Shown: positions 25,013 through 32,921 of the stretch, in pieces
How the letters are laid out: each line of letters opens with the position of its first letter
Position numbering within the stretch: the first letter of the stretch is position 1
Assembly (NCBI GenBank): GCA_011525625.1
Contig: WYAX01000016.1
Location: 1-64,000, forward strand
Source: Nitrospira defluvii
Lineage (GTDB): Bacteria; Nitrospirota; Nitrospiria; Nitrospirales; Nitrospiraceae
Direction: 5' to 3'
DNA length: 64,000 bases
Position numbers and translations under genes: made by a program
Notes under the pieces: model-generated
The model's database searches: none
Told to the model about the DNA's origin: nothing
What the model saw: only the letters and a program-made list of their open reading frames with translations

Positions 25013-26497
25013 ATGGGTTGGGTCGGTACCGGTTTGACGGTGGTCCACCGGGTGCTGGGGGTGGGAATGAGCCTGCTCGTCATGCTGTGGTTTGGATCGG
25101 GCGCGGTGCTGCTCTTTGTGCCATACCCCAGCTTGACCGAGGCGGAGCGATTCCGGCGGCTCGAGCCGCTCCAATTGGATGACTGCTGTGTACCGCTGGC
25201 ATCGGTTTGGAATCAAGTCGACGTGACGCAAGAGGTCGAGCGGGTTCGTCTCCTGATGGGTACGGGGCGGCCGGTCTATGTCATCCATTTCAGTGACGGC
25301 ACGCTGAAGAGTGTGTGGGCGGATCGCGGAGAGCCCATGTCGGAGATCGCACCCAGCGATGCCGTACGTATCGCACAGCAGGGTGGGCGCCGCGAAAGCG
25401 AGAGCGCCGCGGAGATGTTGCATGACGATCAATGGACAGTCCAACAGCATTTCGATCCTCATCGTCCCCTGTGGAAAGTTCCATTACACGATGCGGACGG
25501 GCAAGAGGTGTACGTCTCGTCTACCAGCGGGGAAGTGGTCTTGAAAACCACCGTGTTCGAACGGAGCTGGAACAGGGTGGGCGCCGTAATCCACTGGCTC
25601 TATCTGCCAAGGCTACGTCGGCATTGGGCCGTGTGGGATCAGACGGTCTGGTGGCTGGCCTTGCTGGGCGTCATCACGGCCACCACCGGTCTTGCGCTGG
25701 GCATTCAGCAGGTGCATTGGCGGCGGGGTCACGCCAAGATGACGCCATTTTCGGGGATCAAGCGATGGCATCACCTTTCTGGGATTGCGATTGGAGCCGT
25801 GATCTGCGCCTGGCTCTTTAGCGGCATGCTTTCGATGGATCATGGACGATGGTTCTCGATGCCCGAGCCTACAGTGGATCAGCGTCTACGCTTCATGGGT
25901 GGAGCGTTGATGCCTCAGGATGTTGCCGTTCCCTTGCGAGATGCATTGCGGCATGTCCAGCTCGGTGATGCTGTCAAAGAGATTCTGGTCACCAAGGTCG
26001 GGGGTGCTGGCTACTATGTGTTCCGCTCGGATCCCGAGCAGCAAGTGGTGATGAGCGCCGTCACGGCGCAGGCGCCTGCGCCGAACTTTGCGCTCGATAC
26101 GCTGGCCCAAGCAGCGAAGACGGTGATTCCGGCTGAACAGATTGCTCGGAGCGAAATCACTCAAGGGGATCTCTATTATTACAGCACGGTTCACAATCCG
26201 CGTCCGCTTTCCGGATTGCGAATTGTCTTGGATGATCCGGCACGGACTTGGGTTCACATCGATACCAAGACAGGTCAGCTGATGGAGCTCATGGATTACA
26301 GCCGGAGAGTGTATCGATGGCTGTTCCATGGTCTGCATAGTTGGAATATTCCGCTTTTCTCGAAATATGACCGCCAACGGAGACTTGTGCTTCTGGGGTT
26401 CTGCGTCGCAGGGTTCCTGTTCAGCTTGTCCGGCGTGTATTTGGGGATTTCCGTACTCGTCAGTCGGGAGCCGCCAAAACCCTCGGCCATCCGGTAG
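25013..26497 (+). CDS. PepSY-domain inner-membrane protein
   Basis: A 494-residue protein with four or more membrane helices (about 7-37, 210-230, 253-275, and 460-482) and two large periplasmic PepSY-type stretches (YVIHFSDGTLKSVWADRG; WVHIDTKTGQLMELMD). The family often accompanies TonB receptors and is linked to reduction or uptake of iron chelates across the inner membrane. It starts 13 nt after the receptor and is presumably in the same riboswitch-controlled unit. Possible role: reductive release of a metal or corrinoid ligand. Confidence 0.75.
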   Translation: MGWVGTGLTVVHRVLGVGMSLLVMLWFGSGAVLLFVPYPSLTEAERFRRLEPLQLDDCCVPLASVWNQVDVTQEVERVRLLMGTGRPVYVIHFSDGTLKSVWADRGEPMSEIAPSDAVRIAQQGGRRESESAAEMLHDDQWTVQQHFDPHRPLWKVPLHDADGQEVYVSSTSGEVVLKTTVFERSWNRVGAVIHWLYLPRLRRHWAVWDQTVWWLALLGVITATTGLALGIQQVHWRRGHAKMTPFSGIKRWHHLSGIAIGAVICAWLFSGMLSMDHGRWFSMPEPTVDQRLRFMGGALMPQDVAVPLRDALRHVQLGDAVKEILVTKVGGAGYYVFRSDPEQQVVMSAVTAQAPAPNFALDTLAQAAKTVIPAEQIARSEITQGDLYYYSTVHNPRPLSGLRIVLDDPARTWVHIDTKTGQLMELMDYSRRVYRWLFHGLHSWNIPLFSKYDRQRRLVLLGFCVAGFLFSLSGVYLGISVLVSREPPKPSAIR

Positions 26498-26705
26498 CGC
26501 GTGGCCTGCGCGGACGCGAAAGTAAAAGCCTACGGTGTAGTGATATATCCTGGAGCGCCGAAGGAGTCTCATGGACGTTGTCTGGGCAATCGGATGACAT
26601 TCTATACTCACCAACATTGTTCCCATCACCCACAGATGGTCCCTGCCTTGGTTGTCTTTGCGACCAGACCTGGTGCGGGCTCTACTGCAAGTTCAGAGGA
26701 GCGTG

Positions 26706-27305
26706 ATGACGGAGCAGGACGAACATAAAGCGAAGATGGAGCGGGTGAAGGCGTCAGTAGACCGTCGGATTGAATCGGCGCAAGAAGAGAAGGGCCTGCT
26801 GATGGTCTATACGGGAGCCGGAAAGGGGAAGACGACCGCCGCGCTCGGGATGGCCTTGCGCTGCATTGGGCATGGGATGAAGGTGGCTGTGGTCCAATTC
26901 ATCAAGGGGGCCATCGACACCGCAGAAGAACGTGCCCTGAAATCCTTCGGCGACCGTGTGACGTTTCTTCGGATGGGTGAAGGTTACACGTGGGAGACAC
27001 AGAATCGCGAGCGGGATACGGCATTTGCCCAGCAAGCCTGGGTGACGGCCTCTGTGTTCTTGCTCGATCCCTCCTATGCCATGGTCATTCTCGACGAACT
27101 TAATATTGCACTGCAGCATGACTATGTCGACCTTACGCAGGTCTTGCCGGTGCTGCGCGGCCGACCTTCGATGCAGCACGTTGTGATCACCGGCCGCGGC
27201 GCCATGGATCTCTTAATGGAGGAGGCCGATCTCGTCACGGAGATGAAGCAAATGAAACATCCGTTGCGTAAAGGGATCAAGGCGCAAGCCGGAGTCGAGT
27301 TCTAG
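26706..27305 (+). CDS. cobO: Corrinoid adenosyltransferase CobO (CobA type)
   Basis: It adenosylates reduced corrinoids with ATP. 199 residues with the family P-loop VYTGAGKGKTTAALG at residues 34-48, VVQFIKGA, FLRMGEGYTWET, VILDELNIAL and ITGRGAMDLLMEEADLVTEM. ATG 26706 follows GAGGAGCG; an upstream in-frame extension of 18 codons is not family-like. Gap to the PepSY gene is 208 nt with nothing recognisable. It may lie in the same riboswitch unit. Confidence 0.93.
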   Translation: MTEQDEHKAKMERVKASVDRRIESAQEEKGLLMVYTGAGKGKTTAALGMALRCIGHGMKVAVVQFIKGAIDTAEERALKSFGDRVTFLRMGEGYTWETQNRERDTAFAQQAWVTASVFLLDPSYAMVILDELNIALQHDYVDLTQVLPVLRGRPSMQHVVITGRGAMDLLMEEADLVTEMKQMKHPLRKGIKAQAGVEF

Positions 27306-27314
27306 AGGGAATCG

Positions 27315-27464
27315 ATGAAAGGTCTCGTTGTGAAAATCTGTGAAGGTTGTGGCGCGACCTTCCAATGTGGCGTATATCATCCCGATTCTCCTTCTGCTCC
27401 GGCCGTTCATGCTCTTCCGCGGTCTCCTAGTAAACCGGATTTCATACTATTTCTCACAAACTAA
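27315..27464 (+). pseudogene. Truncated gene for a Cys-rich (CWC-type) small protein
   Basis: Nine nt after cobO, an ATG with AGAGGGA upstream opens MKGLVVKICEGCGATFQCG. The CxxCGxxFxCG pattern is the start of small cysteine-rich CWC-type proteins, which continue with a CWC motif. Here the frame instead runs into a low-sense Pro/Ser tail and stops at codon 50. The break, near 27375, falls where cobalamin DNA gives way to phage-like DNA, so it may mark an insertion point. Confidence 0.4.
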
Positions 27465-27870
27465 CACCTTCCCAGGCGACAAATAGCACAAAGCACTAGG
27501 GCCGGCTCTGGTTCCTCAGATTTATTGGCCCGAGCTAATTATTATCCGCGCTTTACGTCGCTTCAAAAACCTATTCAATGCTCCCCATTCCTCCCAGTTC
27601 TATTTCGTTCCTGTGTGTCACGCAACTTTAATAACTGCGGCTGATCGTTTCGATTCATGCAGCCTATTGGTTTTCTGTCTCTTTGCTCACGTCAAATGCG
27701 CCTGTTTGCGCCGACGCAATGCGGATTCATTTTAGCCGTTGATGCGCACGAAAGCACAGGAAAGCTCACTAATGCGCACATAAGCATAAATATGCATAGT
27801 TCCCAAGGTCCAAGTGCTCGCGTAGTGTTGCCACCATATTGAAGGAATTGAGAAAGGAGCGGTCCGACGG
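27465..27870. other. Intergenic region before the phage-like block, with direct repeats
   Basis: There is no gene on either strand. ATGCGCACGAAAGCA (27742-27756) recurs as ATGCGCACATAAGCA (27772-27786), exactly 30 bp apart, about 90-130 bp before the HTH gene. An AT-rich stretch TAAGCATAAATATGCAT follows. The layout suits operator sites or replication-related iterons for the phage-like block. The first 250 bp show nothing. Confidence 0.4.
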
Positions 27871-28158
27871 ATGTTACTCACGGCCAAAGAGATAGCCCAA
27901 GAGTTCGGTGTGCATGTGTCGACAGTTCGACGGGCGTATCGTACGGGGCGGATACCGTATGAACGCCTCTGCAAAATGTATTTGTTTGACCTCGACAAAG
28001 TTCGACATGCGATGCGCCTGAACGGATTCATTCTCGCCGGGACCGATGACGGCCTGCGCGCGACCGGCGGCGAAAGCCGGCGGCGCGCGCAGCCGATGAG
28101 CCCCCGACTTGGTAAGACGGGGGCGTCTATCGCACGGACGCCAAGGAGGAAGAAATGA
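27871..28158 (+). CDS. Small helix-turn-helix DNA-binding protein
   Basis: 95 residues. Residues 1-45 form a MerR/excisionase-like winged helix-turn-helix: LTAKEIAQEFGVHVSTVRRA, then TGRIPYERLCKMYLFD. The C-terminal third is Arg/Gly-rich and basic (ESRRRAQ, TPRRKK). It is first in the phage-like block, preceded by GAAAGGAG and the 30-bp-spaced repeats it might bind. Its stop overlaps the replication gene start. Likely a regulator or excisionase. Confidence 0.75.
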   Translation: MLLTAKEIAQEFGVHVSTVRRAYRTGRIPYERLCKMYLFDLDKVRHAMRLNGFILAGTDDGLRATGGESRRRAQPMSPRLGKTGASIARTPRRKK

Positions 28159-29147
28159 CGGCTTCAGGAGGCTTCACTCAAACGATTGACTGGCTGGCCT
28201 TCACGCTCCCGAAGGCTGACGTAGAGGAAGTCATCAAGACGATTGGTGGTGACTGGTTCCAGAGTGAGACGGGCTTTCGCGGCTATCCCGTGGCGAGGCT
28301 CATGACTCAAGGCAAAAACGGAGTCGGCAAACTGGGGACGGGTGCTCCTCGCAGTCCGAAGGAGGTGCACGTGGATCTGTCCGCTGGAATCATCTCCCAG
28401 TGGGACGAGACCAAACTGAAGGCAATCTTGGCTTGGATCTTTGCCCAGAAAGGACATGTGACACGCATCGACGTGGCGATGGATGACCGGGAGGCGACTG
28501 TCGCAGTCGAGACCGTTCGGCAAGCCGTGGAAGCCGGACAACTCGTGAGTCGATCCAAGCAATTCAAAGTGATCCAGGCCTCCAATCATCGTGAAGGAGT
28601 GCGAACTGGAGAGAGTCTGTATTTCGGCAGTCGCGAAAGCCAGTCGATGCTGCGTGTCTATGACAAACGGTTGGAACTGAAGAGTCGTGGCCGAGAAGAT
28701 GCGGAATCTTACGGAGTCCGGTGGGAAATGGAATTCAAACAGGATCGGGCCCAAGCCTGCGCCAAAGCCTTGCTCACGCTCGATCCTGAAGATTGGCGAG
28801 CCTTCCTCGTCGGGGTGCTCCGCTCCTATGTGGATTTTAGGGAGACCACGCGAGAAGCGGAGTCCTATGAAAAGTATCGGGCTCCTCTGTTGGCCTGGTG
28901 GGAAGCCCTGACCGAAGGCTTTAGGCGGTGCCGGCTGGTAGTCGAACAGATTCGACAGCGGCTGGATGACGTGGCGGCCTGGCTCGCCCAGTCAGTCGCA
29001 TCGATGCTCGCCGTGGTCGTGGCCTGTCGAGGGGATCAGTTTTTAACGGAACTGATTTATGCGGGGACCAAGAAATGGAAGCAGAAGCACTATGCCCTGC
29101 TGAAGGAACGGAGGAGAGGGACACCCTATGTCCTTACAATTTCGTGA
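28155..29147 (+). CDS. Phage replication initiation factor (Rep_trans type)
   Basis: 330 residues. The opening TQTIDWLAFTLP, GYPVARL, VHVDLSAGIISQW, and HVTRIDVAMDDRE follow the layout of replication initiation factors of filamentous phages and rolling-circle plasmids (the PF02486 type, like RstA). These nick the double-stranded origin to start rolling-circle copying. LRVYDKRLELKSRG and VRWEMEFKQ are further family-like blocks. It is ATGA-coupled to the HTH gene. Confidence 0.8.
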   Translation: MTASGGFTQTIDWLAFTLPKADVEEVIKTIGGDWFQSETGFRGYPVARLMTQGKNGVGKLGTGAPRSPKEVHVDLSAGIISQWDETKLKAILAWIFAQKGHVTRIDVAMDDREATVAVETVRQAVEAGQLVSRSKQFKVIQASNHREGVRTGESLYFGSRESQSMLRVYDKRLELKSRGREDAESYGVRWEMEFKQDRAQACAKALLTLDPEDWRAFLVGVLRSYVDFRETTREAESYEKYRAPLLAWWEALTEGFRRCRLVVEQIRQRLDDVAAWLAQSVASMLAVVVACRGDQFLTELIYAGTKKWKQKHYALLKERRRGTPYVLTIS

Positions 29148-29706
29148 CGGAGGGTGGCAACGCATGTGTCCGGGATGTGGCGCGAGGGGCTGTCGGTGCA
29201 AGTGGGAACAGGGCGCCCTGTATCTGAGCTGTCGGGAATGCGATTCGGAATTTTGCTTCATTCCAAAAGTCCGGTCTGAAGGCCGGGGCGTGTGGGTCAG
29301 GCGCTTGGCTGATCCGAGTTCAATTCATCATTCAGGAGGGCACGAGGATGCAAGTCAAAGCAGAGGGGGCGGTGCAGGGGTATGTGGAACGGAGAAGTCG
29401 AGAGGGGAAAGTCTACCGATCGGTGGATCTCTATGTGAAGGGCCGAGATCCGGGGGTGCTTCGATTGGGGATTCCGGACGATCAGATGCCCTTGATCGAA
29501 GCCTGCAAGCAAGCCGAGGGCAAGCAAGCGAAAGTCTCGATCGAAGTACGGAAATTCGAACAGACCGGACGGGTCTTCTTCGACCTCTATGGATTGGAAG
29601 TGTTGAAATAACGGCAGAGGGAGGAAGGCCAATGGATCTTACGATTCTGGTAGTCGCGGTCCTGTTACTGGCCTTCCTCACCGGCCTTGGAGTTGGACGA
29701 TTGTGA
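29128..29706 (+). CDS. Zinc-ribbon protein, with open frame running through the next gene
   Basis: The first 50-55 residues hold CPGCGARGCRC and CRECDSEFC, a clear zinc-ribbon. It starts 20 nt inside the rep gene. After VWVRRLADPSSIHHSGG the composition turns Ser/Arg/Gly-rich where it overlaps the 29348-29611 gene in another frame. The frame then stays open into MDLTILVVAVLLLAF. Either this is one 192-residue protein with a membrane tail, or a short ribbon protein whose frame happens to stay open. Function unknown; single-stranded DNA binding is possible. Confidence 0.4.
   Translation: MSLQFRDGGWQRMCPGCGARGCRCKWEQGALYLSCRECDSEFCFIPKVRSEGRGVWVRRLADPSSIHHSGGHEDASQSRGGGAGVCGTEKSRGESLPIGGSLCEGPRSGGASIGDSGRSDALDRSLQASRGQASESLDRSTEIRTDRTGLLRPLWIGSVEITAEGGRPMDLTILVVAVLLLAFLTGLGVGRL
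29348..29611 (+). CDS. Small protein, possible phage ssDNA-binding protein
   Basis: 87 residues, start ATG with GGAGGGCACGAGG upstream. It begins MQVKAEGAVQGYVERRSREG and is beta-rich and charged, with VYRSVDLYVKGRDPGVLRL and KVSIEVRKFEQTGRVFFDL. Size and position (after rep, before coat genes) match the gene V-like single-stranded DNA-binding proteins of filamentous phages. No sequence-level signature is diagnostic, so the role is inferred from layout. It lies wholly inside another open frame. Confidence 0.5.
   Translation: MQVKAEGAVQGYVERRSREGKVYRSVDLYVKGRDPGVLRLGIPDDQMPLIEACKQAEGKQAKVSIEVRKFEQTGRVFFDLYGLEVLK
29632..29706 (+). CDS. 24-residue hydrophobic peptide, coat-like
   Basis: ATG 29632 follows GGGAGGAAGG at ideal spacing and reads MDLTILVVAVLLLAFLTGLG to a stop overlapping the next start (GTGA). 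One membrane helix makes up nearly the whole peptide, like the tiny end-cap proteins (pVII/pIX) of filamentous phages. It shares a frame with the zinc-ribbon ORF, so it could instead be the tail of that protein. Confidence 0.4.
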   Translation: MDLTILVVAVLLLAFLTGLGVGRL

Positions 29707-30971
29707 AATTTTTGTCTCTCATGACGTATCTCGGGTTTGTATGGGCCCTCTTCTTCTCACTCTGCCTTGCGCCGGGCGAATCGCTCGGCCAAACAGCGAC
29801 GCAGTATTCGCGGGTCGTGGCCCAAGCCGAACGTATCGCATACCTCGCGGCACAACGATCGGCCTTAGCAAGCCAGGTGGCCACAGCGGCCCTCGCCCCT
29901 TCCGCCAGCTCTTTCGCTATTCGATTAGTTGCAGGGCCAGTCGGATGGGCAGCGTTGGGTGTTGGAGCTGGACTGGTGCTCGCCCAGATGTACTATTCGC
30001 AGCCCGACCTTGCAGCCATCAAAACGGCGGCCTCCACACCGGGCGGTTGGCAAGTGCAGAGTACCAATGCCGGCACCCAGACCTTTCCGGGGCTCGGCAC
30101 CAACAGCCCCGCCAATGCGAATTATCCCAACGCGACCATTCAGTTCAGCACGACGAACGTGGTGCTGTGTGCGACGGATATCGAGTATTTGCATGACTGG
30201 GTGGTCGGACCCTTTCAGAGCCTCAGCACGGCCGTCTTCTTTCCCGGCAACTTCTTCGTCAATGGTCCTGCGGTGGGTGGCTACACGCTCTACGTCTGCC
30301 ATCGGAAAGGTATTCCGGGGAGCTCGGCGCCGCTGCAAGATGCGCTGATCCCGCCGACCCCCCAGCAGGCGGCCAATTATGTGACTGCGCTGCCTGCGAG
30401 TGATCCCAAATCGATCGAAGCGCATACGAATCCCGTCGGCACAACCGGCATCACGCAGCCAGCAGACAATACCGTCTCGCAGCCTGTGTCCCCAAGTGAG
30501 ATGCCGACCACGGTCAAACCGAAGCCTGTCCCCGCCGGAGACATCATTGTCGTCGATAGTGTCGCGCCTCCGGCCAGCACCCCGCAGCAAAACACGCAGC
30601 AACAGACTACCACCACGACGACAACCACCACGCAGAATCCGGACGGCTCAACAACGAAGCAGGAAGAAACCCAAGCCACGACCTCCTGCACCGCAGGGGC
30701 GCATGAGAACCGGACCTTTGGGACGGTCCTGCAAGCGCATCAGACCATTTGGGCCAGCAGCGGATTGCTCAGCACGCTGAATCTCCTGAAATCCCTGACC
30801 TGGCCGTCGACGTTGCCGGTGATTGCGCTCCCTTCGGCGTGGTTTGGGAATCAGCAAGTGGACTTCAACCAATGGGCCTGGTTCTTCACCGTGCTCAGGA
30901 CTCTCGTGATCGCCATTGCCTCCTTCGCCGCCTATCGCATCATCTTCGTGGGAGGAGGACAGACGACATGA
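29703..30971 (+). CDS. Adsorption/minor coat protein-like (pIII or TspB type)
   Basis: 422 residues from GTG 29703. Signal peptide about 1-30 (FFSLCLAPGESLGQ), an N-terminal hydrophobic stretch (about 75-97), a long secreted region, a linker of Thr/Gln repeats near residues 298-320, paired Cys residues, and a final membrane helix (LRTLVIAIASFAAYRIIFV). This is the architecture of filamentous phage adsorption proteins: secreted receptor-binding part, flexible linker and C-terminal anchor. Position before the DUF2523-like and Zot genes fits. Host receptor unknown. Confidence 0.65.
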   Translation: MKFLSLMTYLGFVWALFFSLCLAPGESLGQTATQYSRVVAQAERIAYLAAQRSALASQVATAALAPSASSFAIRLVAGPVGWAALGVGAGLVLAQMYYSQPDLAAIKTAASTPGGWQVQSTNAGTQTFPGLGTNSPANANYPNATIQFSTTNVVLCATDIEYLHDWVVGPFQSLSTAVFFPGNFFVNGPAVGGYTLYVCHRKGIPGSSAPLQDALIPPTPQQAANYVTALPASDPKSIEAHTNPVGTTGITQPADNTVSQPVSPSEMPTTVKPKPVPAGDIIVVDSVAPPASTPQQNTQQQTTTTTTTTTQNPDGSTTKQEETQATTSCTAGAHENRTFGTVLQAHQTIWASSGLLSTLNLLKSLTWPSTLPVIALPSAWFGNQQVDFNQWAWFFTVLRTLVIAIASFAAYRIIFVGGGQTT

Positions 30972-31243
30972 CGGCCATTCTGAGCCTCATCTATTGCTGG
31001 CTGCAGGAGTTCTTCTTCTCGCTGACCGATTGGGGCCTCGGGATCTGGGATTCCCTGCTCTCCGTGGCGGACAGCACCTTGAGCACCCTTGGCACGGCAG
31101 GGCTCACCCTGCCGGTCATTCCCGATCAGTATGCGTGGGTGCTGGGCGCGACGGGCATGAGTCAAGCGCTGGCCATCGTGGCGAGCGCCATGGGAACCCG
31201 CTTCATGCTGCAGACGATTCCGTTTGTCCGGTGGGGCTCATGA
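30968..31243 (+). CDS. DUF2523-like minor coat protein (pVI-like)
   Basis: 91 residues with two or three hydrophobic helices, ending WGS. Small helical membrane proteins of the DUF2523 type lie just before zot in many inovirus genomes and correspond to the pVI end-cap protein. The start ATG overlaps the previous stop (ATGA) and its stop overlaps the next start the same way. Upstream in-frame codons lie inside the adsorption gene and were rejected. Confidence 0.65.
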   Translation: MTAILSLIYCWLQEFFFSLTDWGLGIWDSLLSVADSTLSTLGTAGLTLPVIPDQYAWVLGATGMSQALAIVASAMGTRFMLQTIPFVRWGS

Positions 31244-31326
31244 CCATGACACCTGCCAGTGTGGCCTATGGATGGACGGCTCTTTTCGCGGGCACCCTCT
31301 GGCTGTTTTGGAGGCGTAGGCGATGA
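31240..31326 (+). CDS. 28-residue membrane peptide between coat and zot genes
   Basis: Reads MTMTPASVAYGWTALFAGTL, then WLFWRRRR and stop. A short N-terminal segment, one membrane helix and four terminal arginines give a single-pass topology with a basic inner face, as in small phage coat or end-cap proteins. It overlaps both neighbours by 4 nt (ATGA at each end), so it is very likely translated. Confidence 0.6.
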   Translation: MTMTPASVAYGWTALFAGTLWLFWRRRR

Positions 31327-32330
31327 TCGAGTTGTATGAAGGCGTGCCGGGCTCCGGGAAGTCGTATCACGCGATCTGCGAGAAGTTCTTACCCTGGGTG
31401 CGGCAAGGACGACGACTCTATATCTCGGTGGATGGGATCTATCTGGATCGACTCGCGTTGTTTACGGGAATCGACCTTTCCGTCCTCGAACAACAGATCA
31501 CCATCTGGAAAGACTCCGTCGAAGTCTTGCAGGCCTTTCCACATGTCGAGCCTGGGTCGGCGGTCATTATCGATGAGGCGCAGACCGTGTTCCGGTCCAT
31601 GCAGAAGGTCGAGCCGGGGCTGTTGCGCTGGCTCGAAACCCATCGGCATTACGGTGTGGACATTCTGCTGATGAGCCAGGACTTCAGGCAGATGTCGCAG
31701 GGGGTGACGCGACTGATCGAAGCGACGGTGAAGTTTCGGAAGCTGGCCTTTATGGGCCTGTCGAAGAAGTATCAGGGCAAGGTGCGAGGGAACCCCGAAG
31801 ATCACGAGACCATTCGCGCCTTCGTCGGCAGGTACTCACCGGCGATCTACGCCTACTATTCCAGTTATGCGTCAGCCGCGATCCAGGAAGAGAAGCGCAG
31901 CCATACCATTTTTAAGTCGGCGCGAGTCGCCATCGGCATTGCTGCGGGACTGTTTGCCATCACCCTCATGGCCTGGCGTCCCTGGTCGTCGTTGAGCTCT
32001 ATAAAGCCGACGCCTGCCGCCGGATCGAATCCTGGACCAAGCACGGCGGTCGGATCACTCGCCTCCGGATCGGGCGGCCTGCTCAATCCATTGGGGATGT
32101 CTCCGGCCATTCCAGCGACTCCACCACCACCCAAACGAACCGTACGCGTTCTCGGCGGTGCCGGTTCCCCGGCGAATCGCCAAGGCTGGCGGTATCTCTT
32201 GGACAGCGGCGAGATCCTGACGGCGGCCCAGATTGCCGGACGGTATGGAATATCGGTCTCCGAAGTCTACGAGGATGGATCGATGCGAGTGATCGGCGAA
32301 GGAGTGTTCTATGGACCTGCCGGCGATTGA
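31323..32330 (+). CDS. zot: Zot-domain phage assembly ATPase (pI-like)
   Basis: 335 residues. Walker A GVPGSGKSY at residues 7-15, Walker B VIIDEAQ near 80-86, and a conserved THRHYGVDILLMSQD block. A single membrane helix (VAIGIAAGLFAITLMAW, about 200-216) separates the cytosolic motor from a periplasmic tail. The family drives extrusion of filamentous phage through the envelope. The name Zot comes from a Vibrio homologue; no toxin activity is implied here. Confidence 0.9.
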   Translation: MIELYEGVPGSGKSYHAICEKFLPWVRQGRRLYISVDGIYLDRLALFTGIDLSVLEQQITIWKDSVEVLQAFPHVEPGSAVIIDEAQTVFRSMQKVEPGLLRWLETHRHYGVDILLMSQDFRQMSQGVTRLIEATVKFRKLAFMGLSKKYQGKVRGNPEDHETIRAFVGRYSPAIYAYYSSYASAAIQEEKRSHTIFKSARVAIGIAAGLFAITLMAWRPWSSLSSIKPTPAAGSNPGPSTAVGSLASGSGGLLNPLGMSPAIPATPPPPKRTVRVLGGAGSPANRQGWRYLLDSGEILTAAQIAGRYGISVSEVYEDGSMRVIGEGVFYGPAGD

Positions 32331-32418
32331 GGCCATGACCTATTTCACGGCAATCTTCTGGCTCGGCGGGTTTGCCGTGGGGCTGATCATCAAACTGATT
32401 CTGCCTCAGAGTCATTGA
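32311..32418 (+). CDS. 35-residue membrane peptide after zot
   Basis: Starts 20 nt inside the end of zot, with AAGGAG upstream: MDLPAIEAMTYFTAIFWLGG followed by FAVGLIIKLILPQSH. It has one predicted membrane helix. It could be a minor coat component or an assembly helper. The good ribosome site and the block's pattern of overlapping genes support it. Confidence 0.5.
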   Translation: MDLPAIEAMTYFTAIFWLGGFAVGLIIKLILPQSH

Positions 32419-32491
32419 GGCGCTCGTCCGTCGGCGAGGATTCCGGCGGCGCGGGTGGACGAGTCCACCAGATAGCACAAGGAGGTGCTCT

Positions 32492-32707
32492 ATGAAGGGT
32501 GTGGGATGGGTGAAGGGACTCACCGGGTTCCTGACGGCGTTGGTCTTCGCCTTGGGCGTACCGGCGTTGTCGCAGGCGCAGTTGTTTCCGGTGTCGGCAG
32601 ATGTGGCCACGGTGCGGGCCGATCTGCTTTTGTGGGCGGCGGCCCTGATTGGGGTGGCGTTGGCCATCTATGCGTTTAAACGCGTGAAGGCGATTGTGGG
32701 CGGGTAA
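32492..32707 (+). CDS. Major coat protein-like (pVIII type)
   Basis: 71 residues: signal peptide 1-30 (hydrophobic core then ALSQAQ, cleavage expected near residue 30), a mature part of about 41 residues with a short acidic-leaning start (LFPVSADVATVRAD), one helix (LLLWAAALIGVALAIYAF), and a basic end KRVKAIVGG that would contact the DNA. This is the pVIII layout. AAGGAGG sits 7 nt before ATG, the strongest ribosome site in the block, and a terminator follows at once, as expected for an abundant protein. Confidence 0.8.
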   Translation: MKGVGWVKGLTGFLTALVFALGVPALSQAQLFPVSADVATVRADLLLWAAALIGVALAIYAFKRVKAIVGG

Positions 32708-32715
32708 GGCCCATC

Positions 32716-32748
32716 GAGGCAGGCTGGCAGCAGCCTGCCTCCTTTTTT
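32716..32748 (+). terminator. Rho-independent terminator after the major coat gene
   Basis: GAGGCAGGCTG (32716-32726) pairs perfectly with CAGCCTGCCTC (32731-32741) around GCAG, then CTTTTTT. An 11-bp GC-rich stem with a T tract makes this a textbook terminator. Confidence 0.9.
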
Positions 32749-32792
32749 CATCACACGACAACACAGCACAGTGACCACACAGGAGTTCGAGG

Positions 32793-32921
32793 ATGACCGC
32801 GCAACAAATTCAAGCGATCGGCAATGCATTGGCGAACGACCTGGTCGCCTGGGGGACGGCCGCGATCGGGCTCGCCTTAGTGGCCGCCGGGGCCGCGTGG
32901 GTGTTGCGGCTCCTGCGCTAA
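32793..32921 (+). CDS. Second small coat-like membrane protein
   Basis: 42 residues: MTAQQIQAIGNALANDLVAW, a helix (GTAAIGLALVAAGAAWVL), and a basic end RLLR. It has the mature form of a pVIII-like coat protein but no signal peptide. AGGAG lies 7 nt upstream. It sits after the terminator and ends tail-to-tail with radC, overlapping by 4 nt. It could be an alternative coat or end-cap protein. Confidence 0.55.
   Translation: MTAQQIQAIGNALANDLVAWGTAAIGLALVAAGAAWVLRLLR

Noticed and set aside
27771..27798. dif-like XerCD site for inovirus insertion
   Set aside because: The stretch has GCGCA and ATAA pieces like dif, but the spacing of the two half sites is wrong and the block has its own integrase.
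31323..32330. Zonula occludens toxin as a virulence factor
   Set aside because: The gene is the phage assembly ATPase. The name reflects one Vibrio homologue, and nothing here suggests toxicity.
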